From: Eleusine coracana subsp. coracana
Lineage: Eukaryota; Streptophyta; Magnoliopsida; Poales; Poaceae
Direction of reading: 5' to 3'
Length of the DNA stretch: 64,000 bases
Assembly: GCA_032690845.1 (NCBI GenBank)
Contig: CM064423.1
Span: forward strand, 30,216,044-30,280,043
Shown: in pieces, positions 10,164 to 21,990 of the stretch
Layout of the letters: the number at the start of each line of letters is the position of its first letter
How positions within the stretch are numbered: the first letter of the stretch is position 1
The notes under the pieces: generated by a model
What the model was told of the DNA's origin: nothing
Database searches by the model: none
What the model saw: the letters and a program-made list of their open reading frames with translations, nothing else
Program-made: the position numbers and the translations under genes

Positions 10164-10324
10164 CATTGAACGTGTCAAACTTCTTCAGGAGATCCTTTGT
10201 GTACTTGGCTTGATGTATGAAGGTGCCTTGCTTGCACTGCTTGATTTGAAGTCTAATAAAGAAGGTGAGCTCACCCATCATCGACATCTGAAATTTACTT
10301 TCCATAGACACAAGAGCATGAGAG
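10164..10324 (-). pseudogene. copia reverse transcriptase fragment (Cop-1)
   Basis: The translation includes SKFQMSMMGELTFF and HQAKYTKDLLKKF, a conserved block of Ty1/copia reverse transcriptase just after the DD box. It continues the reading of the copia RT that stops at 20134. If Ath-2 and one copy of the 5-bp duplication are removed, the two pieces join in frame. The 3' side is cut off by the CRM-A LTR. Confidence 0.85.
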
Positions 10325-11868
10325 TGTTGGTCGTATCTACGCACCCACTTATATACCGCAAGAGGATGGTGTACGATTGTAGCACTTTTTCCCTTGAATT
10401 GAGTATTCTAAGGTTTATCGAATCCACTGGGACCTTAGGGATTTATTAAACAAACTTAACAATAAAAGATCTAGTCAAGGCTACTATCAAAGTCAGGTTG
10501 TATGAGGGGGAGACTGGCCAGCGCAAAGGAGCGCCAGACAGTAAATCTGTCGTTGCGCCGATCGGTGCAGGAGTCGAGCCGATCGGCACACTGATGAAAC
10601 TAAGTCAAAGTGCGCAAGATCTAATAAATCTATGGTTGTGCTGATCGGCGCAGGAATTGAGCCGATCGGCACACTGGTGAATCTAAGCCAAAGTTGTTGC
10701 GCTGATCGGCGCAGGAGTTGAGCCGATCGGCACACCAGTAAATCTAAGCCAAAGTGCACCAGATCTTGTAAACCTATGATTTTAAGTGAGTAGCCAGATA
10801 TCTACTAGTAATGAGTAAGACCACCCTGCTTTCCGAGCGGCTCCTGATTTATCGCTGCCGAGAGGAAACCCTTAATTGCGCAAGTATCTTACCCTACTCA
10901 ATTATCCAATAGTGCTGCGCAGGCTTAGTGCTGTCACCGCTAAACCACACTACTAGCATCATCAAGCAACCATAATCAATACAATGTCCGAATACTATCC
11001 TAATCACCACGAACAAGATAATATATGCTTATTTAGCCTAGAACTAAGCAATTGGAATAAGCACATGCATGATTATAGAATCAAGATAGACAAATCACCA
11101 AAACCATCATCAACATATTCAATCATCCTTGAGATGCATAGAGTAAGATTCATCCCCGTCGAGATGGCCTACCTTGACGGATCAACTCTTAACCCTAATG
11201 GTTCTTGAAACTCATCTACAGATCTATTCTAATGGGGCAAGCCCCGGTGGCTCTAACTCACGGATCTGGTGTCCCTCTGTCACCTCCTCTCTCTGTGGCG
11301 AGGGTTTACAAGTATTTATAGGGGTTCTACTCGTAAAGGACTCGGTTTCTAGCAAATAAGGCGGTTGCGCCGATCGGCGCAAGCCGTGTCTTCTCTGATT
11401 TCTTCCCCGAGTCGGTTCCTCTGTCTTCCACAGCTGCCATATGTGCCTTTTCGTTCGAGATAAAGTCTTGTACAGCATGTTAAGATCTTGAAGTTCCATA
11501 AATCTCCTTGAAGTTCCATAAATCTTCTAGACAAATATCTTCAAGTGTCTTGCGCAGATAAACTTCCATAAACATGTGGACTGGGCCTCGGTCACTTCTG
11601 TGGGCCAAAACACCCTTGCGCCGATCGGCTCATGGGCTGCGCCGATCGGCGCACTGGGCTTCTTCACTGCTTTTCGTCGGTTCTGGACTCGTGTCCTCTC
11701 CATCATCGCATTAATCACCAATTTTACTTGTTTCTGTAATAAAGCTCCAAAACAACGCATATACAAATATATAGATAATATCACTGGTAAATGGCCTAAA
11801 TTAGTATCAATTATGCTCTAATTGGAGTAATATTCACATATAAGAGGGGCACTTGGGAAGTGCCAACA
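10325..11868 (-). repeat. 3' LTR of Ath-2
   Basis: A 1544-bp LTR bounded by TGTTGG and CCAACA. Relative to the 5' LTR it lacks about 67 bp near 10805. It has a single dyad (11367-11380) 53 bp from its TATA box (11313-11320) where Ath-1 has a pair. It also has three dyad pairs at about 10552-10738. Confidence 0.9.
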
Positions 11869-11882
11869 GTTCCCCCACACTT
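11869..11882 (-). other. polypurine tract of Ath-2
   Basis: AAGTGTGGGGGAAC on the element strand, abutting the 3' LTR. Confidence 0.85.
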
Positions 11883-13413
11883 AAACCTTTGCTCGTCCCG
11901 AGTAAAGTAAAAGAAAGAAAAATCAAAAAACATACTCTTTCTATCATAAAAGATATCTCAAATCAGCAAATGTTGAGCATTATTCTATTATGGTGTATTT
12001 CATATTGGTATTCAGCAAAATAGATCAAATATGGGCATAAGCTTAAAGTTCTCCCCAAAGCAAAAGATCATGTCCAACTCATAAATTATAACTTTTCCAC
12101 ACATGAAAATCACTTAAAAGATTGTTGTGAACATAGAGAATCTATCTTCCAAATAATCCAAGGCAATATGATCAAATAATATTAGTGTAAGGCTTATATG
12201 AGTAGCTAGGTGAGGTAATTCAAGGATTGCAAACATAAATTAATAATATATTGTAAAGCTAGGAGATTATTCTTCATTGGAATTATAGAAACTTATCAAG
12301 ATGGCAATTAAGAAAGAATTCACACTTTGGATATGTGGACATGTGCATAGCAAAAATTTGATCTTTGAAGATTGCACATGGTTGGAATGATTCATGGCTA
12401 TATTAGAATGAATTTCGAGAATAAGCATGTCATATACCATCCCCCCACACTTAAAATTTTGCTAGTCCCTTAGCAAACAGCAGAGCCTTTTGTCTTCTTT
12501 TTTTTTCTCTGCTGCGCCGATCGGCTCAGGGTGCGTCGATCGGCTCTCAACCTAAATTTACCAACATTTGTTGGTATTTGATTTGTCTGGCTTCAACATT
12601 TATTCAAGAATTAAATATAGCCAGAAATATAGGACGTGGTCAAGGAATGATACTCAACAAGATGTTTTGGGTTTATGGTTGTGTAGTCAGCGGAATTGAA
12701 TTTTTGCATGAGTAATTTCAAGGCTAGGAAAAGATACACAAAGAATTTCCATCTTAATAAAGTCCATACCAAAAAGAAATAAATCATAAATGAACTCAAC
12801 CATCAATTTAATGTTTATCTACATATCAAAGGTTCATGAGTATTGTTCAAAATATGGCACTGGTAGGTAAGGATCTTGAAAACAATAAATTCTAAAGTTC
12901 ACAACATAAAAAGTTATTTTTGAAAAGATTGGTACTAAGTTATCATCACAAACTGGACAACACAAATGAAGCACATGGGTACTCAAAATTGCTCGACATA
13001 AGACATATTTGCCGAATAATCATTAAGTGTAAGTTCGAAATTTTATTCAATGCTCAACACTATTTGATCTTCATCAACAGTTTTCAAGAAAGAATAAATA
13101 ATTCAATTCTCCTAAAAGAGCATAACAGCCACTATTATATTAAGATCGAAACTTGAATACATGGTGATGATTTTTGCACACACTTGCATGAAAATAAAAC
13201 TACTACTAACACAATGGCATGAAAATGAAACTACTACTAACACACTTGCATGAAAATAAAACTACTACTAACACACTTGCATGAAAGTAAGAACACCCGA
13301 CACATAGTTTTCCAACCCGCTCACACACACATAAGCAAATAAAGAAAAAGATTGCAAAAGATAAAAGAAAACGCAAGCCGGAAAACCAATACTCGTGCCA
13401 ACTCCTAGGCACT
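11883..13413 (-). other. AT-rich 3' untranslated region of Ath-2
   Basis: A non-coding stretch between the ORF1 stop and the polypurine tract. It contains the 31-bp repeat array (about 13177-13291, four units, one degenerate) and one dyad pair (about 12513-12545). I see no other feature. Confidence 0.75.
13177..13291 (-). repeat. 31-bp tandem repeat, about four units
   Basis: Reverse-complement counterpart of the arrays at 2055-2163 and 3158-3269. One unit is altered at about 13213. Confidence 0.85.
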
Positions 13414-14940
13414 CTAGTCATCCGAAAGTGGAGTCGGTGGCTGATCAAAGCAATAGCACAGCGCCTTGAGTCGCTCGATGTAGTGCATGTTGTTGTCGAG
13501 GTACCCCTACATGGGCACGAAAAAGTCTGCACCGGGCACAGGAGGCACCACAGGTACACACCCTTGGTACCTGTAGTCGATACCCACGCTGAAGTAGGGT
13601 GCGCCGACCGGCGCGTCGCCTGCGCCGATCGGCGTAGAGGGCTGTGAACCACCCGCTGCGTCGCTCCACCCTGACTGGTAATGCTGAGGCTCCTGGCGTG
13701 ACCCCTAGGAGTCCCACTCGCCGTCGGCTGTGGTAGATGTGTTCGGCTGTCGAACCCGCCCACGGCGGTCCTTGAGAACCCGGCCCCCCTCCAGGAGACC
13801 TTTCCTCAAGCCAATTTCCTCCCTCCATCTTACAAGGGAGAAAAACTCCTAGCTCCACACACAGGAGCTTTACGTTGGTGCCGCCGACATGGAAGCCGGC
13901 GCGAACACTTCCCGTGACAATATTGCCACGAGTCATATTCTCGCCGATCTCCATCGCGCACTCCCACTTGTCATTGCGCCCTTCCGGTCCGTTGCCATCG
14001 CAGACGAGGGCTGCTAGGCGTTGAAGATACGCACTGAAGGCCAACTTCTTGCTTGCCTTGCCTCTCTTGTCGAGCCAACCCTGTACCATCACCGACATGG
14101 GATTGCAATGAGACGGACTCATAATGGCGTTGAAGAGCCACCGCAAGTCCGCATCAGTGATGTTGCTGGAGTTGACCTTGTCGCCTATGCGCGCTGCCAA
14201 CCACCGATGGAAAACTTGAATGGTCGGGTTGCCGATGTTGCCGCGCTTCATTTCTTCTACAAACAAGAGCCGCCTCCAAAAGGAGTCCAACTTCCTGCGT
14301 CCCAAGATGTCGGCGACGTGGGTATTGACGTCGAAGCCGAAGGCTTGAGCCACTGCCTCCATGGTCACCGTGTGGCTGATGTCGCAGACGCAGAAGTTGA
14401 CGGCCTCGCTACCATCTTCGATGGTGCCAAGCCTCATTGTAGAGGAAACCTCGGTGACGACGTCGAGGTTGTAGTCCATAGGGAGGAGGTGGAAATCCAC
14501 CCAGCCGAGGTTGTCTAGCATCCTCCTTAAGTCCTCCCACATGCCGATCGAGGTGAGGAAGGTCTCGTCCAAGTCGAAGTTGGCGACGAACCTTCCTCTC
14601 ACTGCAAGGTAGTGCCGCTGTTCCTCCGTGCTCAGGAGGGTGAAGCCCTCCTCCACCGTGCGGGGCATGAATGCCGGCGGTGGTGGTGATGTGGGAACCC
14701 CACGGCTTGCCGCCATTTGGCTCCTCGTAGCACGCCCTGTTGGAAGGGATGCGCCTGAAACGGAGTGGCGGGCGCGGATCTTGTATGTCGCCGCCGCCGA
14801 GCCGGTGGATACACCATCCACTGACATGTCATCGCGAGCGTCTGAGCCACCCCTCACCGAGGAATCACCGCTTGACTCGCTGCTGCCGTAGGAACTGCTT
14901 CCCCGGTGCAGCCTCTTGCCCAACTTACCGACGGAGGAGC
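13414..14940 (-). pseudogene. Athila-type ORF1, broken copy of Ath-2
   Basis: This is homologous to the intact ORF1 at 329-1927, with the same central domain (LGWVDFHLLPMDYN and HTVTMEAVAQAFGF). Three changes break it. The start codon and a few following bases are missing at about 14940. An extra T at about 13799-13803 shifts the frame after GGNWLEE. A deletion of about 75 bp near 13475 removes the segment that encodes the EEATSQWRYNHDAM stretch. The stop codon (13414-13416) corresponds to that of Ath-1. A longer open frame begins further upstream at 15133, but it starts in the 5' leader, so I regard it as fortuitous. Confidence 0.8.
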
Positions 14941-15036
14941 GGAGACGAAAATTGCGGAACGTGTGCGAGATCATGGGTAGTGGGGAAGGTGGAGAGATTA
15001 CCTGGATGTTGTGCCGAATGAGGGTGCCTAGCCTCC

Positions 15037-15129
15037 CTTTTATAGTGTGAGAAACTTCCAGGAGAAGGAACCGTCGTAAAATTTCAAATTTGAGAGCCCG
15101 TCGATCGGCACGGGTACCTGCACCGATCA
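15037..15129 (-). promoter_or_regulatory. internal ORF1 promoter of Ath-2
   Basis: TATAAAAG on the minus strand (15037-15044). Two dyads lie upstream, centred at about 15105.5 and 15126.5, so their spacing is 21 bp and the near one is 61-62 bp from the TATA box. Confidence 0.6.
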
Positions 15130-16163
15130 GCACAATTCAAATTTTGAATGCTCTGACCATTTTGATGCTTGATTCCCATCCTTTATGTCGCTTCCTGGCA
15201 CATCAATTTGGTTGGCTAGGGAACAGCACGGAATCCTAATGTCTTGTTGGTGGCGCCAATCGGCGCGAGCCCGCGCCGATCCGCACGCCGTCTCTTTTTC
15301 AGCTTTTGGTCAAATCCGTGTCTCCTCTACACTGCACACCAGCATGGCAATCATACCTATTCCTCAAAATCAACACCGGCCGCCTTTGTCACCCATTTGG
15401 GAACCTCATGGGTACCTACGTCGATCGGCGCAGTAGGGCGCCGAACGGCGCAAGTCCCTTGCACCTCGTCTTTTGGTCCGGTGCTGATTTTGATGCCTCG
15501 TGTTCATCTTTTTCACCTAATTTCCACTTCTCCTTCTTGTAGTATTGGCATACGTATCGGGGCTCATTAGGTGACTTCGTCGATCGGCGCTGTCTCGCGC
15601 CGATCGGCGTGACGTCCATTTTTGCTTCTAGCCCCTCGCTTCTTCGCTAGATGTTGTTCTTCATCCTTGAAAATAGCTCCGTTTCCAAAAACTATTGTGC
15701 TGGTTTAGCAATCCTTCAATTTTGGGCGTTGTCGGCCTTCTGTCCTGATTTGGGCAATACTGCGCTGATCGGCGCAAGCTCTGTTCCTTCCTGTTTTTGG
15801 TCTATTTTTTATATTCCTGCATTGTTCGTCTATAGTATGTATATACACAGTTTTGCACGAATAAACAGACAACGCAAGAGCACACAAGAATTAAGCACAC
15901 ACTTTTCTATTTTTTTTATTCGGGAGATTGTTTTTATCACAAGCAAGCAAACTTAGAAAGCACCGGGTTGCCCTCTCGGCCAGCACTAATTAACTAAATG
16001 AAATGGGTTGCCCTCCCAAAAGCACTAAATAACTTCTAAATCCCCCGATCATTGGGTTGCCTTCCAAGAGCGCTCTAGTTATTTAAAGGTCAAAGAGCTT
16101 GACCTCCCCGCAAACAATTAATCCTTAGTGTCACGGTGCGGGATGTGAGGCCGCGACACTACA
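15130..16163 (-). other. spacer between protease and ORF1 in Ath-2
   Basis: About 1 kb without a coding frame, in the place where RT, RNase H and integrase would lie in an autonomous Athila element. It holds dyad pairs at about 15254-15292, 15421-15450 and 15580-15611, a single dyad at about 15764, and three GGGTTGCC-type repeats at 15964-16065. Confidence 0.7.
15964..16065 (-). repeat. three GGGAGGCAACCC-type repeats after protease
   Basis: GGGTTGCC followed by a pyrimidine run occurs at 15964, 16005 and 16054, spaced 41 and 49 bp. The block comes directly after the protease end and is conserved near 45759-45862 and 50537-50641 in Ath-3. As far as I recall, this sequence is also common in other plant Athila elements. 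Confidence 0.65.
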
Positions 16164-16171
16164 AGGTTCCC

Positions 16172-18404
16172 TTATCTCCATGGTTCATATACCTTGGACG
16201 ATCTATCCATACATCCCCTCCAATTACTTTTGATGCCATGATGCCACGGTGTCTTGTATCTCTTGACTTCATCAATAGCACGACACTCCTCTCCCTTTTG
16301 GCGAAACTTGAAAGAGTAGGGAGTCCCACTTATATCAAAACTTAACTCACCACTCCCAACATCAATACTTGCCTTTGCTATCCTCAAGAAGGGTCTGCCT
16401 AAGATCAACGGGGTCCTCGTCCTCTTATCCATATCAAGCACAATAAAATCATTAGGGATGATATGATCTCCAATTTGAACAGGCACATCCTCAGCAATTC
16501 CATCAGGGAAGCGTACCGATTGACCGGCTAACTCCAAACACATACCCGTAGGCTCTAATTCAGGAAAATTGAGATTTGTGAATATATGACGGGGCATAAC
16601 ACTTACGCTTGCTCCAAGATCGCACAAGCACCTATCAAATATCCTTGTTCCAATCATGCATTTGATGCTTGGTGATCCAGGGTCAGGTTTCTTCTCTAGT
16701 GCAACATCATTTATTGCCGCCATTAGTTCCTTAGTGACCTTCACAACCTCCTCAAAAACTAGAGACTTCTTGTTTTGTATCATGTCCTTAATGTACTTGG
16801 CATAGGTGAGAACTTGGATAGCATCAAAAAAAGGGACATTGATGTAAGGCTTCTTCATAATATCGACGAACCTTGCAAATTGCTCGTCGTGTTGCCGCGC
16901 TCTTTCTGTCTTTGTCAGTAGTTGAGTGCTCTGGATCGGCGTGGGACTTCTTTGCTCCCGCTGAGTGCTCAGGATCTTCTGTTTGGTTTCCTAACCGTGT
17001 AGCTATTGCTTTCAACTGCTCTACAGACATCGTATTTCCAGGAATAGCCCCTTTGTTGCCTTGAATGGCTTGCGATAGCTGTCCCATCTATTGCTCCATA
17101 ATCTTGGTATGCTTCAAAATCTGCTCGTTGGAGCTTCCAATTTCTATCACCTTGTCATTAATTCTCTCAAGGACATGATCAATCTCCTTGAATTGAGCTT
17201 GATTCTCCTTGTTGATCTTCTCTTGAGCTTGGAAAAACTCATGACATTGGAGACGAAGTGGGATAGAACTTTGCATGGATGAAATAGGAGAGAAAGAACT
17301 CCTTTGCTGCTGATATTGGGGCTTCCATCCACTATTCTTCATATATTCTAGCATCTTCATCTCTTCAAGGCAATCTTTCTGCACATGACCAAATTCTCCA
17401 CACTCACTACATGTTGAGCTCGATTCCGCCAGCTTGAGTGTCTCTTCCTTAGGGATATGAAGATTATTGTCCAACCTTCTTTGAATAGCATCGAGACGAT
17501 CTATAATCAAGTCTTCGTGAGTCTTCTCAACCACACTTTTCGCTACTCCTTTTCAAGGTTGCAAATTCCTTGAGCTTCTCTCACCATCCCATGATTGATT
17601 TTCAACTAGCAACTTGATCAAATTCTTAGCTTCGGTGGGGGTTTTTGACATGAATGATCCTGCAGCTGAGGCGTCCAAATGTTGACGTGATAAAAGATTC
17701 AATCCTGTGTAGAACTTCTCAACAACTTCTCCAACCGCCAGACCATGATGAGGGCATGCATCCATATATTCATTGTATCTTACCCATGCTTCTCCAATGC
17801 TCTCATCGATATTCTACTTAAATCAAAGAATCTTATTTTTCAGAGCTTGAGTCTTACCAGGAGGGAAGTATTTGGCCAAAAATTCAGTTGCTAATGTGTT
17901 CCACATCATTTTTTCTGTGTTTTCCGATCCATTGTACCATTGCTTGGGGCGTCCAACTAGAGAGAAGGGGAACAGCCACACACGTGCTTGATCTTCTGTC
18001 AATCCCGCCATCTTGAATGTACTGCAAACCTCAAGGAACTGTTGCAAGTGATGATTGGGATCTTCTGAACCTGTGAACGGTTGTTGCGCCACTATTCCAA
18101 CATATCTCTCTAATTGATACGGAAGTTGATCTTGAGCTTCTTGGAAATCTGTCTTGACAATACTAGTCAATTGTGGCATGAGACAATTAACCATAGGAAC
18201 CTCTACCATCTCTTCTTCTTCTTGCTCTTGAACTGAGTCTTCTACTGTGAATAATCCTCGAGGTGTTGCGCGGACTGCTTCTAAATCTCCAAGTGACTTG
18301 CTTCTCTTCTCCGCTGTTCTCTTCTTGTGAAAGAGTCTTTCTGGATCATCGGCGTAATTAGAGGGTTTGTTTGACTTATGACCGTCCATACCTGTTATTT
18401 TCAC
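16172..18404 (-). pseudogene. Athila-type gag-protease, broken copy of Ath-2
   Basis: The start (MKITGMDG, 18404) is the only preserved gag N-terminus of the family here. Domains in order are the retrotransposon gag domain (FPFSLVGRPKQWYN...FLAKYFPPGKTQALKN), a zinc knuckle CSECGEFGHVQKDC at about 17375-17415, and a retroviral-type aspartic protease with the active-site segment CLCDLGASVSVMP (about 16600-16640) and ILGRPFLRIAKASIDV. Stops occur at about 17820, 17545 and 17090, the last from a Gln codon changed to TAG. A deletion with junction 16933/16934 removes the variable linker before the protease and shifts the frame. The right edge of that deletion lies in the middle of a dyad motif. 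Confidence 0.85.
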
Positions 18405-18490
18405 TTAACAGAATATATGTACTAAAGAGACAAGTAAAGCACAATGACTAAACACTAATACATCAAACAATGTTTAAAAACCTGCTATGG

Positions 18491-18508
18491 TCCCCGGCAA
18501 CGGCGCCA
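18491..18508 (-). other. primer binding site, tRNA-Asp type
   Basis: On the element strand this reads TGGCGCCGTTGCCGGGGA, 13 bases downstream of the 5' LTR. It matches the site I know from Athila and related elements, complementary to the 3' end of tRNA-Asp. Confidence 0.85.
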
Positions 18509-18521
18509 GAAAAAGGTAGCT

Positions 18522-20133
18522 TGTTGGTCGTATCTACGCACCGACTTATATACCGCAAGAGGACGGTGTACGATTGTACCACTTTTTCCCTTGAATTGAG
18601 TAGTCCAAGGTTTATCGAATCCACTGGGACCTTAGGGATTTATTAAACAAAGTTAACAGTAAAAAATCTAGTCAAGGCTACTGTCAAAGTCAGGTTGTAT
18701 GAGGGGGAGACTGGCCAGCGCAAAGGTGCGCCAGACAGTAAATCTGTCGGTGCGCCGATCAGCGCAGGAGTCGAGCCGATCGGCACACTAATGAAACTAA
18801 GTCAAAGTGCGCGAGATCTAATAAATCTGTGGTTGCGCCGATCGGCGTGGGAATTGAGCCGATCGGCACACTGGTGAATCTAAGCCAAAGTTGTTGCGCC
18901 GATCGGCGCAGGAGTTGAGCCGATCGGCATACCAGTAATTCTAAGCCAAAGTGCACCAGATCTTGTGAATCTATGCTGTTTAGTGAGTAGCCGGATATCT
19001 ACTAGTGAGATCGTAACCAAAAAGTCTAATTGAATAGCATCATAATGGGTAATTACATGGATCAATGAAAACCTATAATGAGTAAGACCACCCTGCTTTT
19101 CGAGCGGCTCCCGATTTATCGCGCCGACAGGAAACCCTTAATCGCGCGAGTATCTTACCCTACTCAATTATCCAATAGTGCTGCGTAGGCTTTGTGCTGT
19201 CACCGCTAAACCACACTACTAGCATCATCAAGCAACCATAATCAATACAATGTCCGAATACTATCCTAATCACCACGATCAAGATAATATCAACTTACTT
19301 AGCCTAGAACAAAGCAATTGGAATAAGCACATGCATGATTATAGAATTAAGATAGACAAATCACCAAAACCATTATCAACATATTCAATCATCCTTGAGA
19401 TACATAGAGTAAGATTCATCCCCGTCGAGATGGCCTACTTGACGGATCAACTCTTAATTCCAATGGTTCTTGAAACTCATCTAGAGATCTATTCTAACGG
19501 GGCAAACCCCGGTGGCTCTAACTCACGGATCTGGTGTCCCTCTGTTGCCTCCTCTCTCTGCGCCGAGGGTTTACAAGTATTTATAGGGGTTCTACTCGTA
19601 AAGGACTCGGTTTCTAGCAAATAAGGCGGTTGCGCCGATCGATGCAAGCCGTGTCTTCTCTGATTTCTTCCCCGAGTCGGTTCCTCTGTCTTCCACAGCT
19701 GCCATGTGGGCCTTTTCCATCGAGATAAAGTCTTGTACTGCACGTTGAGATCTTGAAGTTCCATAAATCTCCTTGAAGTTCCATAAATCTTCTAGACAAA
19801 TATCTTCATGTGTCTCGCGCAGATAAACTTCCATAAACATGTGGAATGGGCCTCGGTCACTTCTATGGGCCAAAACACCCTTGCGCCGATCGGCTCATGG
19901 GCTACGCCGATCGGCGCACTGGACTTCTTCAGTGCTTTTCGTCGGTTCTGGACTCCTGTCCTCTCCATCATCGCATTAATCACCAATTTTACCTGTTTCT
20001 GCAATAAAGTTCCAAAACAATGCATATACAAAGATATAGACAATATCACAGGTAAATGGCCTAAATTAGTATCAATTATGCTCTAATTGGGGTAATATTC
20101 ACATATAAAAGGGGCACTTGGGAAGTGCCAATA
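18522..20133 (-). repeat. 5' LTR of Ath-2
   Basis: A 1612-bp LTR. The terminal TGTTGG has become TATTGG at 20133. Its TATA box is at 19578-19585, with a single dyad at 53 bp (core 19636-19641). Further dyads lie at about 19882-19918, and three pairs at about 18750-18935. Confidence 0.9.
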
Positions 20134-21361
20134 GAGATTAACCTCCAAAGATGATATCATCCACGACAATCTGAACCATTAGAAAGTCATTGCCATGCTT
20201 TAGAGTGAACAAGGTTTTGTCAACACACCCCATGACATACCCGTGCTCTAGCAAGAAAGTCTTAAGTCTAGCATACCATGTCCTAGGTGCTTGCTTTAGC
20301 CCGTACAAAGCCTTTTGAAGCTTGTACACACGGTTTGGGTATTTGTGGTGCTCAAAGCCAAGTGGTTGTCTCACTTAAACCTCTTCCTCTATGAAACCAT
20401 TTAGGAAAGCACTCTTGACATCCATTTGGTAGAGTCTAATGCCCTTAGAGGCAGCAAATGCAAGCAAGATCCTAATGGCTTCTATGCGTGCAACAGGAGC
20501 AAAGGTTTCCCCAAAGTCTAAGCCCTCCACTTGACTGAAACCCTGGGCAACAAGCCTAGCCTTGTTTCTAACAACCTCACCATCTTCCCCATGCTTGTTT
20601 TTGAAAACCCACTTGGTTCCTATGATATTGACACCAACAGGAGGTTCTACTAGGGTCCACACTTTGTTTCTCTCGAAGTTTTCCAACTCCTCATGCATGC
20701 AATTAACCCAATGTTCATCAGATAATGCGTGTCCAACATCCTGAGGTTCGAAGGTGGCAACAAAGAGACAATTGGTAAAGCAGGCAAGATGTGCAGACCT
20801 TGACCTTGTTGTCCTCTCATAGAGATTACCAATCATCTGTTGAGGTGGATGTTGACGCTGAATGTGGTGACGGGCCTCTCTCTTAGAGCGTACCTCCCCC
20901 TCAACCATAGCTGGAGCTGGCTCAACAGTTGCTGAGGTCGATGTAGAAGCTTCTAGACCCACTGTTGGAGTGGTGGAAGCAGCAGGAACAAGCTCGGATG
21001 TGGGATGGAAAGACTCATCATCGTCATCATCTAGACCCTGTAGGTCCTCTTCTACAAAGATATTCTCCTCCATCTCACTGTTACCTGCAGTCTCAACCAC
21101 ATTGCTTGCACAAGAGTTTGATTCATCAAAGGTTACATCGCAGAATTCTACGATGGTGTTAGTTTCCAAATTCAAAACTCTATAAGAATGGCCATGAAGG
21201 GTGTAGCCAAGAAAGATGCCATCAGAAGATCTCCACTCAAACTTATCAAGATTACCACGCTTGAGAATGAAGCACTTGCAACCAAAGGCACGCAAATGAG
21301 AAACAGATGGCTTCCTCCCAAAGCATAGCTCATAGGAAGTCACATTAAGAATTGAGGGCAA
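20134..21361 (-). pseudogene. copia reverse transcriptase, first part (Cop-1)
   Basis: This begins with the end of integrase (SILNVTSYELCFGRKPSV...) and an acidic linker (about 21000-21110), then enters RT with WVNCMHEELENFERNKVWTLV, GTKWVFKNKHGEDGEVVRNKARLVAQGF and YQMDVKSAFLNGFIEEEV. A stop codon follows at about 20375. The frame then continues through LQKALYGLKQAPRTWYARL to the catalytic box, which reads VVDDIIFGG where YVDDIIFGG is usual. The first residue of the box is therefore changed, and a further stop (TAA) lies just after it. The LTR of Ath-2 begins at 20133. The gene is dead. Confidence 0.85.
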
Positions 21362-21990
21362 GAAAACCCGATTGGAAACATAGCAAGCAGTGCTAATGGC
21401 CTTAGCCTAGAACCGCCTCGGAGTCCTATGCTCATCGAGTATCATCCGGGCCATTTCCACCAAGGTCCTGTTCTTTCATTCGACCACACCATTTTGCTGA
21501 GGGATACGAGGTGCTGAAAACTGATGCCCAATACCATGCTCAAGACAGAAAGCATCAAAGGAGGAGTTCTTGAACTCGGTGCCATTATCACTACGAACTT
21601 CTCGTAATGCACCAGGAAGTTCCTTGAACAAGCTCAAAGCTAAGCTCCGAAAGTGATAAAACACTTCATCCTTGCTCTCAAGAAAGTAAACCCAAGAGTA
21701 GCGAGAGTAGTCATCAACAATCACAAGAACATACCACTTCCCACCCGCCGAACGAACCCGAAAAGGACCAATAGTGTCCATGTGAAGCAAATCTCCAGGG
21801 CGTTCAGTCATCACCACATTAATTGGTGGATGAGAAGCGACAATCATTTTTTCATCACGACAAGGAGCACAAAACAAATTCTTATCAAACTTGAGATTAG
21901 GCAATCCTCGGATCACTAGGCCACTCAAGCGACAAAGCAAGTCAAAGCTCATGTGACCTAGTCTCCTATGCCATTTCTAGAGCTCAGAAG
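21362..21990 (-). pseudogene. copia integrase (Cop-1)
   Basis: The integrase has the end of the HHCC zinc finger (WHRRLGHMS...CAPC) and all three catalytic residues of the DDE core in context: DTIGPF, RSDNGTEF and PQQNGVVE. Stops lie at about 21978 (just before the zinc finger), 21475 and 21410. It is otherwise well preserved, which suggests that decay is fairly recent. Confidence 0.85.

Larger units (their letters stand above)
10325..20133 (-). mobile_element. Ath-2: full-length Athila-like element lacking pol
   Basis: The element has two LTRs, a primer binding site, a polypurine tract, gag-protease and ORF1, all on the minus strand. There is no reverse transcriptase, RNase H or integrase between the protease and ORF1. 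It sits inside the RT gene of Cop-1. The flanking 5-mers are GAGAG (10320-10324) and GAGAT (20134-20138), a target duplication with one mismatch. Over the first 250 bp or so the LTRs differ at about 5% of sites by eye, which suggests an older insertion than CRM-C. Confidence 0.85.

Noticed and set aside
5819..10168. Target duplication for CRM-A
   Set aside because: CACTT and CATTG differ at two of five positions and the hosts on the two sides are different elements.
10552..10738. CRISPR-like array of repeated palindromes
   Set aside because: The motifs lie within retrotransposon LTRs, spacers are repeated and not unique, there are no cas genes, and the sequence is eukaryotic.
13445..15133. 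562-codon frame as an intact ORF1 with a longer N-terminus
   Set aside because: The extra N-terminus is leader and promoter sequence, the true start codon is deleted and the C-terminus is in a shifted frame.
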